Position numbers and translations under genes: made by a program | The notes under the pieces: model-generated | Seen by the model: the letters and a program-made list of their open reading frames with translations, nothing else | The model's database searches: none | Told to the model about the DNA's origin: nothing | From: Lacrimispora xylanolytica | GTDB lineage: Bacteria > Bacillota > Clostridia > Lachnospirales > Lachnospiraceae | Length of the DNA: 64,000 nt | Direction of reading: 5' to 3' | Assembly: GCF_026723765.1 (NCBI RefSeq) | Contig: NZ_CP113524.1 | Location: 3,271,001-3,335,000 of the forward strand | Part shown: positions 53,442-62,719 of the stretch, in pieces | Numbering within the stretch: position 1 is the first letter of the stretch | Layout of the letters: each line of letters begins with the position of its first letter

Positions 53442-55328
53442 TTATACCATATCTTCTCCAAACGCAGTCTCAAACCATTCCATACACCATCTGGTCCATT
53501 CTTCCTGAGCCTTATCCCGTTCCTCTGCAATCTGCTGATAAGTAAGGGCTTCCTCCCACTCCATACCATTCCAGAACTCCTGAGAATTGATCCAGGCCGT
53601 TTTTAATTCTTCCAGACGCTCTGACAGTTCTTCCACCCTGTTTCTTGCCGGTACCAGCTTTTCAAGGACTAGGCCCAGCTTCCAATCCAGGTATGCTTCC
53701 TCTGTGGAAATCTCCTTTAACCGATGTCGTTCAGCTTTTGGTACTGCCCTCATGCCGGCAATCAAGGCCTGCTCTTCCGCCTTCACTCTGGCTGCGATTC
53801 CTTCCCCATTCTCTGCTTTTCGGCTTCGTTCCAGGTAATGCTCATAGCCAAAATGATAATAAAATACAGATTGTCCTTCAAAAAGCAAAATAGATTCGGC
53901 CAGACGACTTAAAAAGTACCGGTCATGAGATACAAATAAAATAGTTCCCGTATAGCTCATAAAGGCAGATTCCAGTGTTTCCTTCGCCTTGATATCCATA
54001 TGATTGGTGGGCTCATCAAGTATCAGGAAATTAGGTCTGCTCTGTAAAAGCTCCATGAGCACAAGCCTCGCCTTTTCTCCGCCTGATAAGGAATTTACTG
54101 GCTTCATGGCCTCTTTTCCACCAAATAGATAAGCCCCCAAAATGCTCCTCACTTCTTTCTCCGTCAGAGAAGGAAATAAATCGTGGAAATGCTCTGCCAC
54201 GCTTTTCGCAGAAGTTATTTCTGAAGAATGCTGATCAAAGTAACCAATGGTAATCTGATTGCCAATGGAATACTCCCCGGACACCTTTGAAATCAGTCCA
54301 GCGACTGTTTTTAAAAAGGTGGTTTTTCCGGCTCCATTTGGTCCAAGAATTCCGATCTTCTGCCCCCTGCGGATTCTCATGGTCAGTTCCGCAATCGGCC
54401 TGTCGTATCCTATTTTTAGATGCTCTGATTCAAAGACCCACTTGCTGCCCAGGATTGCCGGTTCTATGGCACCGGTAAATATATGGGCTTCATCCTCCAT
54501 GGGCTTTTCTACCAGTTGAATCCGCTCCGCTGCCTTTTTCTTGGCTCTTGCAAAGGCTGCCTTGCTTGGCTTATTCTTAAACCGCTCCACCAATGCATTT
54601 AAGCGGTTGATTTCCTCCTGCTGCCTTTCGTATTCTTTCGTTTTGATTCGAATATACTTTTTCTTCTCTTCCCGGTAATGAGTGTAGCTGCCGGGATACT
54701 TCGTAAGCCTTTTTCCTGAAAGTTCATAGACCACTGACACGGTCTGGTCCAGAAAAAAGCGGTCGTGAGATACCATTACCACGGATTTCTCATACTGCTT
54801 CATATACTGTTCCAGCCATTCTACGGTCTGAATATCCAGATGATTGGTGGGCTCGTCCAAAAGGAGGATATCAGGCTTTTGAAGCAAAAGGCTGATCAGT
54901 GCAATCTTTGTCTGCTCACCCCCGGAAAAATCGGCTATTTTTCTTTTTTTGTCCTCTTTTAAAAATCCAAAGCCTGTAAATAACCTGTCATATTCCCTCT
55001 CATATGCAAACCTCTCCATAGAGAAGGTGTCCTTAAAAGGACAAGAGGATAACAGTTCTTCCTCCACAGTCCTGTCTTTCTCTATAAAAGCCTGCTGCTT
55101 TAAATATCCTATGGTTGGTTTTCTGGATGTAACAATACCCGGACCATTTCTCTTATCATCCCGGTCTAAGGTGATTTCTCCGGCAATCAATTTTAAAAGG
55201 GTGGTTTTTCCGGCCCCATTGCTGCCCACCACCGCTATTTTTTCATTTCCCCGTATCTCAAAATTGATATGTGACAAGATCAAATTGCCGCCTGCACTCA
55301 CTGTCCCGTCTATGATTTGATACAACAT
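53442..55328 (-). CDS. ABC-F family ATPase
   Basis: The protein has about 628 residues from MLYQIIDGTVSAGGNLILSH, with an AGAGGAAAT site upstream. It has two ABC domains without membrane segments: Walker A GSNGAGKTTL and GPNGAGKTTF, signatures FSGGEQTKIAL and LSGGEKARLVL, Walker B LLLDEPTNHLD and LILDEPTNHMD. The linker between the domains (KEYERQQEEINRLNALVERF, then basic KKKAAERIQ) is the ABC-F P-site tRNA-interaction motif. Members act on the ribosome, as translation factors or antibiotic-protection proteins. Subclass cannot be assigned by eye. Confidence 0.88.
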   Translation of the reverse strand: MLYQIIDGTVSAGGNLILSHINFEIRGNEKIAVVGSNGAGKTTLLKLIAGEITLDRDDKRNGPGIVTSRKPTIGYLKQQAFIEKDRTVEEELLSSCPFKDTFSMERFAYEREYDRLFTGFGFLKEDKKRKIADFSGGEQTKIALISLLLQKPDILLLDEPTNHLDIQTVEWLEQYMKQYEKSVVMVSHDRFFLDQTVSVVYELSGKRLTKYPGSYTHYREEKKKYIRIKTKEYERQQEEINRLNALVERFKNKPSKAAFARAKKKAAERIQLVEKPMEDEAHIFTGAIEPAILGSKWVFESEHLKIGYDRPIAELTMRIRRGQKIGILGPNGAGKTTFLKTVAGLISKVSGEYSIGNQITIGYFDQHSSEITSAKSVAEHFHDLFPSLTEKEVRSILGAYLFGGKEAMKPVNSLSGGEKARLVLMELLQSRPNFLILDEPTNHMDIKAKETLESAFMSYTGTILFVSHDRYFLSRLAESILLFEGQSVFYYHFGYEHYLERSRKAENGEGIAARVKAEEQALIAGMRAVPKAERHRLKEISTEEAYLDWKLGLVLEKLVPARNRVEELSERLEELKTAWINSQEFWNGMEWEEALTYQQIAEERDKAQEEWTRWCMEWFETAFGEDMV

Positions 55329-55450
55329 TTTAATTTCCTCTGTTTTCTGATATTCCTTATTGTAACATAAATTGACGTTTTTGGGGCTATATTTTTCCAA
55401 TTCTACATGCCTGCGAAGCTCAGACGCAGGCACAGAATGAAGAGGGCAGC

Positions 55451-56335
55451 TTATTTCTTTTCCACAGCCACCCAGATTTCACAGGTGTAGGCGGGATTAT
55501 TTACATCAGCAGATGGATACACCTCAAAATCCGTGCCGCCACAGGGACGGTAATCACTTCCCGGGAAAAATTCACTGTAAATTTGATGGTATAGCCTGTG
55601 AAATGCATCGGGCATCTTTCCCCTGCACTGAAAGACTGCATAGGTATGAGACGGTATCTCCTCTACCGAAAATGCATCTTCTATCACCGATACGTTATGA
55701 CAAGGAATTCCTATGGCATATGGATAATTGGAATCCCCTGCGTCATTCCCAAAGCTTGCACCAACAATGGAGTGATTAAACATAGAATCTTCCGGGATAT
55801 ATTGGCTCAGAGCCTCGATTGTTCCATCTTCATTGCATTGACGCCAGAAGTCAGAGATATGGGTAAACGATAGCTCCTTTTCACTGGACAACCCTGTCTT
55901 TTTGCAGATCATTGAAAACCCGTCCTTCGTTTCCATCCTGTAATCTATAATCGTTCCTCCATCTAAGGATAATTTTACAGACAGACGGGAAAATGACTTT
56001 AAGCTGGCTCCATTTCGCGCCTGAGACGGGGATACTCCATGAAAGCGTGTAAAGGCACGGCTGAAGCTTTCCTGAGTGTCATAGCCGTATTTCACAGCAA
56101 TATCAAGTATCCGGGTGTTGGAAGCCGCAAGCTCGCTGCCAGCTAAAGACAGCCTTCTCATACGGATATAATCACCCAGGGTATATCCGCATAAAATACG
56201 GAACACCCGCTGAAAATGAAAGCTTGATGAGTACGCCTGTTTTGCTATTTCATCAAATTTAAGTTCCTCGGTAATATGCGCCTCCATGTAATCCACAGCC
56301 TTTTGTATTCCGCTAATCCAATCCAACGCATTCAC
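55451..56335 (-). CDS. AraC family regulator with GyrI-like effector-binding domain
   Basis: The 294-residue protein has two helix-turn-helices of the AraC type in the first 110 residues (LKFDEIAKQAYSSSFHFQRV, then ILDIAVKYGYDTQESFSRAF, TRFHGVSPSQAR). The C-terminal ~165 residues form a GyrI/Rob-like effector domain ending YTCEIWVAVEK. Proteins of this layout often sense small hydrophobic compounds and activate efflux or detoxification genes. It is followed, on the same strand, by the ABC-F gene, separated by ~120 bases. Confidence 0.88.
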   Translation of the reverse strand: MNALDWISGIQKAVDYMEAHITEELKFDEIAKQAYSSSFHFQRVFRILCGYTLGDYIRMRRLSLAGSELAASNTRILDIAVKYGYDTQESFSRAFTRFHGVSPSQARNGASLKSFSRLSVKLSLDGGTIIDYRMETKDGFSMICKKTGLSSEKELSFTHISDFWRQCNEDGTIEALSQYIPEDSMFNHSIVGASFGNDAGDSNYPYAIGIPCHNVSVIEDAFSVEEIPSHTYAVFQCRGKMPDAFHRLYHQIYSEFFPGSDYRPCGGTDFEVYPSADVNNPAYTCEIWVAVEKK

Positions 56336-56356
56336 CTCCTTTTATTAAGAACCTTT

Positions 56357-57328
56357 CTACTCGAACATGGGAATGATATGTTCTGTAACCAGTTCCAGTT
56401 TATTGTTCGGCCTAAGGGAAAAAAGAGCGGTAAGAGCAACCACCATTTTTTTAACGGGATGGACAAAAATCATGTTACCTCCATCTCCGATTGCTGCATA
56501 GCAAAGGCCGCTCTTTGTCGGAATGATCCACCATAAATACCCATATGGCAGCTCTCCCCAACGGCTTTTTTCCTTTGTGCTTTCCTCAATCCAATTAGAA
56601 GCTAAGATCTGCCTTCCATGATAAATACCCCCATTTAAGTATAATTCACCAACCTTAGCCATATCCCGGGGTGTTAAGCACAGTCCCCAGCCAGCAGTGT
56701 TGACTCCCGTTTTATCCACGATCCAGCCACTGGAATATTTGCTTTTTATGAAGGATATGTGCTCTTCCTTATCACGGATCTCCTTACTTTGAGGCACTGC
56801 TATGTCCATAGGTACCAATAGATTTTCTGCGGCAAAATCAAGGACGGATCGCCCTGTGGCTCTTACAAGAATCCCGGATAATATCTGAGCTCCAACCGTA
56901 GAATACTTAAATTCACCTGTGATTCCAGACCTTCCTCCCAGCAGATCAAGAGCTGCTTTTGTCCAGTCATCGCTTTTATACACCTTGGTATATGGTTCCG
57001 ACCTGTACTTATAGGGTGCAGTCATTGTCAGCATATGTCTAAGAGTGACTTCCTGAATTGTTTTTTCTCCACGTTTTACTGTATACTCCGGAAAGAATTC
57101 TAAAACCTTTTGATCCACATCTTTAATATATCCCTTGTCAATGGCAATGCCTATGAGGGCTGATATTATGCTTTTTGTAACAGACATCACATGTACCGTA
57201 TCCTGAGAAGTATAACCGTTAAAATACCCTTCGTATACCATTCTTCCATTTTTCAATACGATGACACCTGTAACATTATTATATTCTGTTTTAATTTGTT
57301 TTTCAAAGCCTATTATCTTTTCGTCCAT
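56357..57328 (-). CDS. Serine hydrolase, class C beta-lactamase-like
   Basis: The 323-residue protein has the SxxK active site (HVMSVTKSIISALIGIAID) and the second motif Tyr in FKYSTVGAQILSGILV. It has no signal peptide, so it is probably a cytoplasmic esterase or peptidase of the beta-lactamase/transpeptidase-like family and not a true beta-lactamase. It ends 21 bases before the AraC-type gene and may be co-transcribed with it. Confidence 0.82.
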   Translation of the reverse strand: MDEKIIGFEKQIKTEYNNVTGVIVLKNGRMVYEGYFNGYTSQDTVHVMSVTKSIISALIGIAIDKGYIKDVDQKVLEFFPEYTVKRGEKTIQEVTLRHMLTMTAPYKYRSEPYTKVYKSDDWTKAALDLLGGRSGITGEFKYSTVGAQILSGILVRATGRSVLDFAAENLLVPMDIAVPQSKEIRDKEEHISFIKSKYSSGWIVDKTGVNTAGWGLCLTPRDMAKVGELYLNGGIYHGRQILASNWIEESTKEKSRWGELPYGYLWWIIPTKSGLCYAAIGDGGNMIFVHPVKKMVVALTALFSLRPNNKLELVTEHIIPMFE

Positions 57329-57496
57329 GATTCCTCCTTAAAATGCTCCTATTATGAGGATTTTAAAATCTGCCTTATTCACTATCTGCCTTCCTCATTT
57401 CTTGTATCATTCCTATTGTAAGGAAAAAGGGCTTTTATTACCTGATTATTTGTGCGGAGCAGTGACAGGTACCATGCCCGTAATCTCTTATATACG

Positions 57497-57529
57497 AAAA
57501 GACTCTACGGAGTTCCCATAGAGTCTTTT
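57497..57529 (-). terminator. Terminator of the P-type ATPase gene
   Basis: An 11-bp stem AAAAGACTCTA / TAGAGTCTTTT with an 11-nt loop lies 12 bases after the ATPase stop. Confidence 0.8.
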
Positions 57530-57541
57530 TGACAATTCTTA

Positions 57542-60151
57542 TTAATTTCTGTTATTTATTATTTTTGAAATCTGGATGATAACCGTAGGAATGAATGCCA
57601 ATCCATAGATCATTCCCAGCTGGTTCCCGCTTAATGGTGCCACGGAAAAGAGTCTGGAAAGCAGAGGTACAAACATTACCATGTGAAGCAGTATCACTCC
57701 GGCGATAAATGCACCGAGGCTGTACCAATTGGTGGAGAATCCTATTTTGAAAAGGGAATATTTGCTTCTGCAGTTAAACCCATGGAACAACCGGGATAAG
57801 GTCAGTGTAGCAAATGCCATGGTGCTGGCTACTGCCGGGCTTCCTGTTTTCAGTCCCATGTGGAAAGCTGTCATGGTACAGGCTGCGATTAAAGTACCCT
57901 GCATCAGAAGCTTTAAGAGGAAACTTTTTGTAAGAATCCCTTCCTTTGGATCTCTTGGCTTTTCTCCTAACAAATCATGCTCTGCAGGCTCCATACCAAT
58001 GGCAATGGCCGGAAGGGAATCTGTAAGCAGATTGATAAAGAGCAGATGCACCGGAGCAAATGGGATTGGAAGCGCCATAAGGGAAGTGTAGAGAACCGAT
58101 AGAATTCCGGCTGTATTGCCTGACAGCAAAAACTGAATGGCATTTTTTATATTCCGGTACACATTTCGTCCATTGGCAACGGCTTTTATAATCGTGGCAA
58201 AATTATCATCAGAAAGAATCATGGAGGCCGCATCCTTGGAAACCTCGGTACCGGTAATTCCCATGGCTACCCCGATATCCGCCTTTTTTAAGGCCGGGGC
58301 ATCGTTGACACCATCTCCGGTCATGGCAACAATATTGCCTCTTCTCTGCCAAGCATCTACAATTCGAATCTTATTTTCCGGTGATACTCTGGCATAAACG
58401 GAGGTTTTTGTAATCTTCTCATCAAGCTCTTTGTCAGTCATACCATCAAGCTCCGCCCCTGTCACAGCCAGGTCCCCTTCTTCAAAGATGCCGATCTGCT
58501 TCGCGATGGCTGTCGCTGTGATCTTATGGTCCCCAGTGATCATGACCGGACGGATTCCCGCACGCTTTGCATCAGAAACGGCTGCCTTTGACTCTTCCCT
58601 TGGCGGGTCCACCATGGATACCAGTCCAAGGAATATAAATCCATTTTCCGAGTTTAACGAAAGGACATGATCTTTTTCCACTTCCTTGTAGGCAAATCCC
58701 AGAACACGCAGACCATTTTCGGAAAATCTCATGTTCTGATTTATAATTTCTTCCCGATCCTTTTGGTCAAGCTCTCTGATGCCTTCTGACGTACGGATAT
58801 GAGTCATGCGGTCTAATAATACATCAACGGCTCCTTTGGTCAAAACAGTTGGAACGCCGTGAAGATGGTATTTGGTGCTCATAAGCTTACGGTCTGAATC
58901 AAAGGGAAGCTCTTCCAGACGGTGCATTAAATCCCTTAAATAATGGTGGCTTACTTTTATTTTCCCTGTCATCTCAAGGAGGGCATATTCCGTCGGATCA
59001 CCGATTCCCTTTCCTTCCACAATGGCTGAGTCATTGGTAAGGACCGCATCGTAGATTAAGTACCGGTGAAGCTGGCTGCTGATATCAAGGTCCTCAGGTG
59101 TCATCGTTATTCCATCGATATAGATATCCTGAACCGTCATCTTATTCTGGGTCAGGGTTCCTGTCTTGTCGGAGCAGATGACTGAAACACAGCCAAGACT
59201 TTCCACTGCTTTTAATTCTTTGATAATGGCATTTTCTTTGGCCATTCTCTGAGTTCCCATGGCCTGAACAATGGTCACAATGGAGCTTAATGCCTCTGGA
59301 ATGGCTGCAACTGCAAGTGCTACAGCAAACATGAGAGAATCCAGAACCGGCATTCTGCGGTAAAGGCTTAAGAGAAATACTAACCCACAAATGATCATAA
59401 TCACGAATGCAAGACGGCTGGAAAACTGGTCCATGCTGGCCTGGAGGGGTGTCTTCTTTTCTTTTGTGGCATTCATAAGACTGGCGATCTTACCGATTTC
59501 CGTGTTCATCCCCGTGCCGGTAACTGCGACAACAGCTCTTCCATAGGTCACTAGACTGCCGGAATAGACCATGTTCGTACGATCTGCCAGGGGCATATCC
59601 AGTTCAAATACAGCATCTTCTTTATCTACATTGGTGGATTCCCCAGTCAGGGAGCTTTCATTGACCTGGAGGGAATAATTATTTAAAATTCTGCCGTCAG
59701 CCACTACCATATCCCCGGCCTCAAGGAGAAGGATATCTCCCGGAACTACGTTCCTGGAATCAATCTCAATTTTCTGACCATCCCTTATGACCTTTGCCGT
59801 TGGTGAAGACAATAACTTTAAGCTTTCCAGTGATTTCTGGGCCTTTTCATGCTGTACGGTTCCTAATATGGCATTTAATAATATAACCGCCACAATGACA
59901 ACCGTGCTTTCCACATTTCCGGATAACATGGAAATGGTGGCAGCTACAATGAGTATAATGACCAGGAGATCCTTAAACTGTTCGGCAAAGACCTGGAGCG
60001 TACTTTTCTTTTTGCCTTCTTTAAGAACGTTTTCTCCCTTTTTTAAAAGCTCGGCGGCTTCCTTAGAGCTTAATCCTTCCTTTTTCGTATGAAGCTCCTT
60101 TAAAACCTCTTCACCACTTTTTTGATACCAATCCTTCAAACTTTCCTCCAT
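57542..60151 (-). CDS. P-type cation ATPase, Ca2+/Mn2+ (type IIA/IIB) exporter
   Basis: The protein has about 869 residues from MEESLKDWYQKSGEEV. GAGGACAGC upstream supports this ATG; a TTG ten codons earlier, four bases after GGAGG, is an alternative. It has the actuator TGES loop, phosphorylation site CSDKTGTLTQNKM, hinge GDGVNDAPALKKADIGVAMG and about ten membrane segments. Membrane motif PEALSSIV in TM4 and NLLTDSLPAIAIGMEP in TM6 fit SERCA-like calcium or manganese pumps. The upstream yybP-ykoY-type riboswitch points to manganese export. Confidence 0.9.
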   Translation of the reverse strand: MEESLKDWYQKSGEEVLKELHTKKEGLSSKEAAELLKKGENVLKEGKKKSTLQVFAEQFKDLLVIILIVAATISMLSGNVESTVVIVAVILLNAILGTVQHEKAQKSLESLKLLSSPTAKVIRDGQKIEIDSRNVVPGDILLLEAGDMVVADGRILNNYSLQVNESSLTGESTNVDKEDAVFELDMPLADRTNMVYSGSLVTYGRAVVAVTGTGMNTEIGKIASLMNATKEKKTPLQASMDQFSSRLAFVIMIICGLVFLLSLYRRMPVLDSLMFAVALAVAAIPEALSSIVTIVQAMGTQRMAKENAIIKELKAVESLGCVSVICSDKTGTLTQNKMTVQDIYIDGITMTPEDLDISSQLHRYLIYDAVLTNDSAIVEGKGIGDPTEYALLEMTGKIKVSHHYLRDLMHRLEELPFDSDRKLMSTKYHLHGVPTVLTKGAVDVLLDRMTHIRTSEGIRELDQKDREEIINQNMRFSENGLRVLGFAYKEVEKDHVLSLNSENGFIFLGLVSMVDPPREESKAAVSDAKRAGIRPVMITGDHKITATAIAKQIGIFEEGDLAVTGAELDGMTDKELDEKITKTSVYARVSPENKIRIVDAWQRRGNIVAMTGDGVNDAPALKKADIGVAMGITGTEVSKDAASMILSDDNFATIIKAVANGRNVYRNIKNAIQFLLSGNTAGILSVLYTSLMALPIPFAPVHLLFINLLTDSLPAIAIGMEPAEHDLLGEKPRDPKEGILTKSFLLKLLMQGTLIAACTMTAFHMGLKTGSPAVASTMAFATLTLSRLFHGFNCRSKYSLFKIGFSTNWYSLGAFIAGVILLHMVMFVPLLSRLFSVAPLSGNQLGMIYGLAFIPTVIIQISKIINNRN

Positions 60152-60221
60152 TCCGCTGTCCTCAATCACACAGCCACGCAAAAATCCTCCACAGGCTACT
60201 TATAGCATCTCAAAAAAGTAT

Positions 60222-60371
60222 AAAAAAAAGACCATTAATGCATTCTTTTATGGATGACGTATCCACAAATAAATACATTAAAAGTCTGGTAACCACCTTT
60301 GGGCATGCACCACCAGGCTGCTTTTAAAAGCCGGATGTTGACAGTGCATTAAAACTACTCCCTTTTAACGA
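60222..60371 (-). promoter_or_regulatory. yybP-ykoY-type manganese riboswitch with terminator
   Basis: The minus strand leader of the P-type ATPase holds the aptamer. P1 is TTAAAAG (60368-60362) with CTTTTAA (60284-60278), then the conserved loop GGGAGTAG. P2 is ATGCAC/GTGCAT, with GTCAACA before P3 (CCGGCTTTT / AAAAGCAGCCTGG). P4 is GGTGGTTACC. The P1 3' strand is also the 5' arm of a terminator whose other arm ends at 60230, followed by eight T's (60229-60222). Ligand-bound P1 would prevent the terminator, giving an ON switch. Assigned from remembered consensus and pairing. Confidence 0.75.
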
Positions 60372-60416
60372 ATCTGATATTCAGTTGTTTGTTTTCAATT
60401 CTTTTTGAGTAAGGAC

Positions 60417-60445
60417 ATTATACGTTGAAATAATTCATTTGTCAA
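60417..60445 (-). promoter_or_regulatory. Promoter of the riboswitch-P-type ATPase transcript
   Basis: TTGACA (60445-60440) and TATAAT (60422-60417) are 17 bp apart on the minus strand, a perfect consensus promoter ~45 bases upstream of the aptamer. Confidence 0.85.
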
Positions 60446-60636
60446 TATGGTTTTCCTGACATAATTTTCCTGGTTTGAAAAGATAAAATTAATGTACAAG
60501 AACCAAAGAATAAAAACATAATTAAGGTCAATAATACTTAAATCGGTATAAAATATTCCGATTTTCCATTTTATTCTTGTCAAAGGATTAAAATGTGCTA
60601 CTATAGAATTAATTATATGGAAAGGAAACCAGGCGT

Positions 60637-62040
60637 ATGAATGATACCTCCGTCCGAATTAGTAAAATAGAAATATCGGGATTTAAAAATACACAGTATG
60701 GGCAGATTGAGTTGCCCTCTGCCATTGAAAAGAACTTCTTCTCCTCATCAGCTGACATACTGGGAATCTATGGTCAGAACGGCTCCGGGAAAACCGCTGT
60801 AATCGAGGCCATGGCTCTCCTACAGATACTCCTTACGGGAAAATCTCTTCCCAAAGAAACCGGTCATTATATTTCAGAGGACATGAATTCTTTAAAAATC
60901 AGTGTAACCTTTATGATTCAGACTCCTGATAAGGCCTCTTTGGCTGAATATTCTGTCATTCTAGGAAAATTACCAGAAGGGGAGATTGAGATTTCAAAGG
61001 AAACATTGACCGCTTCCCTATGGACCGGGGAGAAATTTGAAAACAGGAAGAATTTAATTGACTACTCCTCTTCCTCTAAGGGTCCCGTTTTTACCCCAAA
61101 ATACCGCTTTGACCAGTTGGTACGGTGCAATGAAGAAAACAAAATCAACTTAAACGTAGCCAAACGACTGGCTCAGAAAAATATGGTCTCTTTTCTCTTT
61201 GGAAGTGAGGGAAGAACTATATTTCTTTCTGCTCCTCATGAGATTTCAGAAGAATACGCCTACATCATCAGAGCGCTGTACCAGTATGCCAGCTATAACC
61301 TGTTTGTCATCACCAGCGCCCATTCCGGTTCCATCAGCATGAATTTCATGCTCCCCTTTGCATTCCGGCTTCAGGTAGGAAAAAAGGTGGAAAAGGGCGA
61401 GCTTCCCATACGCCTTGACGGCCCTTCCATCATCACCAAAGAACAATACCGAATTGTAAACCAGATCATAGAGGATATGAATGCCGTCATTTCAGCAATG
61501 ATTCCCGGACTCTCCATCGCCATTCACAACTTTGGGGAGCAGCTGCGGGAAAATGGCTCAGAGGGCTATAAGATTGAACTGATTTCAAAACGGGATGATA
61601 TTATTATTCCTTTAAAATACGAGTCCGAAGGAATTATTAAGATTATATCGGTGTTAAATGTCCTGATGTGCATCTATAACCACCCTTCCATGTGCCTGAT
61701 TATCGATGAACTGGATGCCGGTATTTATGAATACCTTCTTGGAGAGCTGCTTTCCGTCATGGAAAAGGGAGCCAAGGGGCAGCTGATCTTTACCTCCCAC
61801 AACCTGCGTGCTCTGGAAATGCTCCATAGAAAAAGCATTGTATTTTCCACCACCAACCCTTGTAACCGCTACATCCGTCTCCAGAACGTGAAAAACAGCA
61901 ATAATCTGAGAGATCTTTATTTGAGAAGCATCACCTTAGGCGGACAGCGGGAAGCCGTTTACGCAGAAACAGATACCGTGGAGATTGGGCGGGCCTTTCG
62001 AAGAGCCGGAAAGGGGGCTTTCCATGATATCCAAAAGTAA
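60637..62040 (+). CDS. AAA ATPase of the OLD/RloA/AriA-like (AAA_15/21) group
   Basis: The 467-residue protein begins with an SMC/OLD-like ATPase start (ISKIEISGFKNTQYGQIELP) and Walker A GQNGSGKT at residues 46-53. Near the C-terminus are Walker B LIIDELDAGIY and a switch His in IFTSHNLRALEM. The middle is a long, divergent insert. Such ATPases partner with TOPRIM nucleases in Gabija, PARIS and RloAB defence and in OLD nucleases. The next gene encodes a TOPRIM-like protein and overlaps this one by 17 bases. Confidence 0.78.
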   Translation: MNDTSVRISKIEISGFKNTQYGQIELPSAIEKNFFSSSADILGIYGQNGSGKTAVIEAMALLQILLTGKSLPKETGHYISEDMNSLKISVTFMIQTPDKASLAEYSVILGKLPEGEIEISKETLTASLWTGEKFENRKNLIDYSSSSKGPVFTPKYRFDQLVRCNEENKINLNVAKRLAQKNMVSFLFGSEGRTIFLSAPHEISEEYAYIIRALYQYASYNLFVITSAHSGSISMNFMLPFAFRLQVGKKVEKGELPIRLDGPSIITKEQYRIVNQIIEDMNAVISAMIPGLSIAIHNFGEQLRENGSEGYKIELISKRDDIIIPLKYESEGIIKIISVLNVLMCIYNHPSMCLIIDELDAGIYEYLLGELLSVMEKGAKGQLIFTSHNLRALEMLHRKSIVFSTTNPCNRYIRLQNVKNSNNLRDLYLRSITLGGQREAVYAETDTVEIGRAFRRAGKGAFHDIQK

Positions 62041-62719
62041 AAAAGTCCTCCTCTTCATTGCAGAAGGGCCTACGGATGAAGACACCCTAAGCCCTGTTTT
62101 AAAGAAAATATTTCATAATGAAGAGGTACGCTTTCATATTGTCCATGGTGATATGACCAGCAACTGGGCCGTCTCTGTGAATAATGCAGTAAAGACCGTA
62201 TATCAGCATGTGGAAACAGAGAGAAAGCGGTATGGTTACCAGAGAAATGATATTTTAAAGGTCATTCATCTGGTGGATATTGACGGGGCATTTATTCCCC
62301 CTGACAAAATCATGTATCAAAAGGTTAGAGACATTCAATACTTTGACGACCGGGTAGAAGCCTCGAACCCCAAACGGGTCCAGGAGCGAAATGAGAGGAA
62401 ATCACAGATTTTAAATAAGCTGTCTGAAACCGGTAAAGTAGGAACCCTCCCATACCGTGTATATTATTTCTCCCGAAACCTAGAGCACGTGTTTCATGAC
62501 AGAAATGGTAATCTTTCCGATGAAGAGAAGGTGAACTTTGCAGATTCCTTTGCAGACCATTACCTTACGGATCCGAAAGGGTTTATATCCTTTTTATCAA
62601 ACAGTGATTTTACGGTGCCAGGGGATTATAACGATACCTGGACATTCATTGGAAAAGGCTTAAATTCCCTTCATCGCCACAGCAACTTTCACTTATTATT
62701 TCAGTCCATGGTATTGTAA
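62024..62719 (+). CDS. TOPRIM-like partner of the AAA ATPase
   Basis: The protein has about 231 residues from MISKSKKVLLFIAEGPTDED; AGGGGG lies eight bases upstream of this ATG. TOPRIM marks are the acidic Glu in FIAEGPTDEDTLSPVL and the DxD in HLVDIDGAF. The C-terminal half is unlike anything I know. With the upstream ATPase it forms a two-gene module like RloAB or PARIS (AriAB). Its 3' end overlaps the convergent amidohydrolase gene by 19 bases. Confidence 0.65.
   Translation: MISKSKKVLLFIAEGPTDEDTLSPVLKKIFHNEEVRFHIVHGDMTSNWAVSVNNAVKTVYQHVETERKRYGYQRNDILKVIHLVDIDGAFIPPDKIMYQKVRDIQYFDDRVEASNPKRVQERNERKSQILNKLSETGKVGTLPYRVYYFSRNLEHVFHDRNGNLSDEEKVNFADSFADHYLTDPKGFISFLSNSDFTVPGDYNDTWTFIGKGLNSLHRHSNFHLLFQSMVL

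Noticed and set aside
56357-57328. True class C beta-lactamase
   Set aside because: No signal peptide is present, and the YxN and KTG motifs are not clearly intact.
60395-60583. Minus-strand 62-codon frame upstream of the P-type ATPase
   Set aside because: It overlaps the promoter of the riboswitch leader, has no ribosome binding site and its product is not protein-like.
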